Position numbers and translations under genes: made by a program | In this document: one piece after another, positions 58,696 to 60,182 of the stretch | Numbering within the stretch: the first letter of the stretch is position 1 | Layout: each line of letters starts with the position of its first letter | Source of the DNA: Blautia glucerasea | Lineage (GTDB): Bacteria; Bacillota; Clostridia; Lachnospirales; Lachnospiraceae | Length of the DNA stretch: 60,182 nt | Direction of reading: 5' to 3' | Assembly (NCBI RefSeq): GCF_020537505.1 | Contig: NZ_JAJBMO010000024.1 | Location: forward strand, 1 to 60,182 | The notes under the pieces: model-generated | Told to the model about the DNA's origin: nothing | Databases searched by the model: none | Seen by the model: only the letters and a program-made list of their open reading frames with translations

Positions 58696-60182
58696 TCAGC
58701 TGTAGTAACGCTCCACTTTCCGGCTTCGGATAAAGTCCTCTACTTCATCGATTTTTTCTGCCATCTGGCACTTTGGCAGGGCGTCCAGAACATCTCCCCG
58801 GTACTTTCCTTTCTTTGCCGCTCGGTGGTCTAAAATGGACACTACACAGGTGTCCTGCTCCGTCCGGATCGCCCGTCCGAATCCCTGGCGCAGTTTCTTC
58901 TGCATATCTGGAACAACAACATTTTGAATGTAGGATTCCAGTGATCGGTATTGTTCCCTTTGTGCTTCATGGATGGGGTCCGGTACAGCAAACGGCAATT
59001 TTACAATGATCAGGGACGATACCATATCCCCCGGAAAATCCACACCTTCCCAACAGGAGCCGGCTGCAAACAGAACGGCATTTTCCATCTTCTTAAACCG
59101 TGCGATTTCTTCCTGTGAGTTTCTCCATACCTGCACCATCGGGAACGGGATCTGATCCCGCAGGAGCTGCTGCACATTTCCCATCAGGGTATAAGATGTA
59201 AACAGTACCAGTGTATGCCCAAAAGTAGAACACACCAGATCACGGATCTGGCCTGCAAGTTGCTCGACCTCTTCCCGGCTTCCCTTGAGCGTCGCTTTTA
59301 AATTCTCAGGAATATAGAGCAGACAGTTCTCTCTGTAACAAAATGGGGATTCTGCTACACACTCCCGGACTCTGCTTTTCTTTTCCAGCCCGGTCATCTG
59401 TCTGGTCCTTACAAACCCATTTCCGGCTTTTAAAGTTCCACTGGTGAGAATCGAGGGAAATCCCCTGTCCCATAAGGAATCATGGAGAAACCTTGGAATC
59501 TCTCTGCTAACAGCCATAAACACAGGATCTCCCCTGCCGTCTGGCTGAAGAAATAAAACGTATCTGGTATCCTTCTTCAGAAACCAGCCGAACAGCTCTT
59601 CCATCTCTTCCAGCCGCCGGAAGATCCAGTAAGGGACATTTCCAGCAAGTCTTTTAAGCATAAGACTGAGATTCCCCCTTACCTGCTCCAGAGAAGATCG
59701 GCACTTTGCCGGAAAATAGAAATTTTCTTTTCCAGCTATGTCATCTCCCATCCCGGCCTGATCCTTACGGATTTCCATTGAAAGTGTATTAAACCAATCC
59801 TGTAGTCTCTTACCTTCCGAACTTTTATGCTCCCTGTTTAAGAAATACGAGATTTCCTGCACATCCTCTCTTCCAATACTTCTCCCATCCATCTGGCTGG
59901 CAGCTTCTGGGAGCTTATGTGCTTCATCTACTACCAATGCTCTGTAATCCGCCAGCAGAGGCCGGTATTCATTCATCCGGTGCATGGCGTCTGCCAGAAG
60001 ATAATTGTGATTGCATATCTGTATAAAAACTTCCTCTTTTTTGGAAACATCCAAATATTTCTGATAACGGCATCCTGCTTTCCCCGGACACTCCCTGGGG
60101 CAGAATTTCGGTACGCACACCAGCCTGCGGTCAAAACCGCTCAGGTTATGTACGGAATCTAAATCAAAGTTATGCCGGAGGG
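58696..60182 (-). CDS. DinG/Rad3-type superfamily 2 DNA helicase, C-terminal part, cut by window edge
   Basis: At least 495 residues; the frame is open to the right edge. Fe-S cluster cysteines in CPRECPGKAGCRYQKYLD, DEAH box in LVVDEAHKLPEAASQ, motif IV-like TLVLFTSYTLMGNVQ, motif V FAAGSCWEGVDFPGD, motif VI GFGRAIRTEQDTCVVSILD. These XPD/DinG-like helicases unwind DNA 5' to 3' in repair and resolve D- or R-loops. The Walker A region lies beyond the window. It ends 160-170 nt from the transposon's right end and is not interrupted by it. Confidence 0.93.
   Translation of the reverse strand, partial: LRHNFDLDSVHNLSGFDRRLVCVPKFCPRECPGKAGCRYQKYLDVSKKEEVFIQICNHNYLLADAMHRMNEYRPLLADYRALVVDEAHKLPEAASQMDGRSIGREDVQEISYFLNREHKSSEGKRLQDWFNTLSMEIRKDQAGMGDDIAGKENFYFPAKCRSSLEQVRGNLSLMLKRLAGNVPYWIFRRLEEMEELFGWFLKKDTRYVLFLQPDGRGDPVFMAVSREIPRFLHDSLWDRGFPSILTSGTLKAGNGFVRTRQMTGLEKKSRVRECVAESPFCYRENCLLYIPENLKATLKGSREEVEQLAGQIRDLVCSTFGHTLVLFTSYTLMGNVQQLLRDQIPFPMVQVWRNSQEEIARFKKMENAVLFAAGSCWEGVDFPGDMVSSLIIVKLPFAVPDPIHEAQREQYRSLESYIQNVVVPDMQKKLRQGFGRAIRTEQDTCVVSILDHRAAKKGKYRGDVLDALPKCQMAEKIDEVEDFIRSRKVERYYS

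Noticed and set aside
58608..60142. 15-bp exact repeat CGGTCAAAACCGCTC at 58608-58622 and 60128-60142, considered as a transposon target duplication
   Set aside because: One copy is inside the helicase coding sequence and does not flank the element; a 15-bp match is expected about once or twice by chance in 60 kb.
1..60182. tRNA, rRNA and T-box elements
   Set aside because: No conserved TPsiC loop (GGTTCRANTCC), rRNA block or T-box UGGNACC motif was noticed on either strand; a covariance-model scan would settle it.

Overview
The window looks like the chromosome of a gut Lachnospiraceae bacterium (Blautia / Ruminococcus gnavus type). I infer this from low-GC Firmicute codon use, strong AGGAGG ribosome sites, an anaerobic pyruvate formate-lyase, fucosidase and mucin-glycan genes, YesMN-type two-component systems and Tn554-like recombinases. 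Species was not determined. No rRNA, tRNA or CRISPR array was seen. Most genes lie on the minus strand.

Layout. 1-163: start of an IS256-type transposase. 293-2994: a MerR regulator diverging from a hydrolase / acetyltransferase / flavoprotein operon through a textbook 19-bp-spacer MerR promoter. The acetyltransferase is frameshifted at an 11-base C/G run. 3.0-7.7 kb: accessory and decaying DNA, with a RhuM-Fic protein, a broken membrane gene, an integrase fragment and an orphan cas3 carrying an in-frame stop, a frameshift and a lost 3' end. 7.8-15.5 kb: DegV, GNAT-YoaP, FUSC, and a potassium module of Ktr-type channel and gate, a small membrane protein and a KdpDE-like two-component system. 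15.6-22.4 kb: an apparent L-tartrate operon (DASS transporter, ttdA, ttdB, pflB) with a divergent LysR.

22.4-33.7 kb: a fucosylated-glycan locus. It has a YesM/YesN-like kinase and regulator on plus, diverging from a sugar ABC transporter and two cytoplasmic fucosidases (GH29, GH95). It is flanked by fragments, including a piece of GH112 galacto-N-biose/lacto-N-biose phosphorylase and a nuclease-type transposase. 33.9-43.7 kb: many small genes and remnants (DUF488, a serpin-like fragment, LysR, GNAT, AraC, ISL3 and IS30 pieces), together with intact Nudix, RsmJ, Ogt and CDP-alcohol phosphatidyltransferase genes. Two strongly folded non-coding elements lie here.

43.9-52.1 kb: an eight-gene cell-envelope system of unknown function. 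It comprises an OmpR regulator, a kinase, a large lipoprotein, two ABC-2 permeases, an ATPase, a CARDB-type surface protein and a MacB-core-like protein. This is the best candidate for an undescribed system. 52.3-53.5 kb: a cupin / carboxymuconolactone decarboxylase operon whose promoter copies the MerR promoter at 2.5 kb, suggesting one regulon. 53.7-58.6 kb: a Tn554/RIT-like transposon with three tyrosine recombinases and a TnpC-like protein. 58.7 kb to the end: a DinG/Rad3-type helicase that runs off the window.

Broken genes are frequent, at least nine, and confined to accessory genes, while long metabolic genes are intact. Gene decay is therefore likelier than sequencing error, although several lesions sit in homopolymers and need read-level checking.
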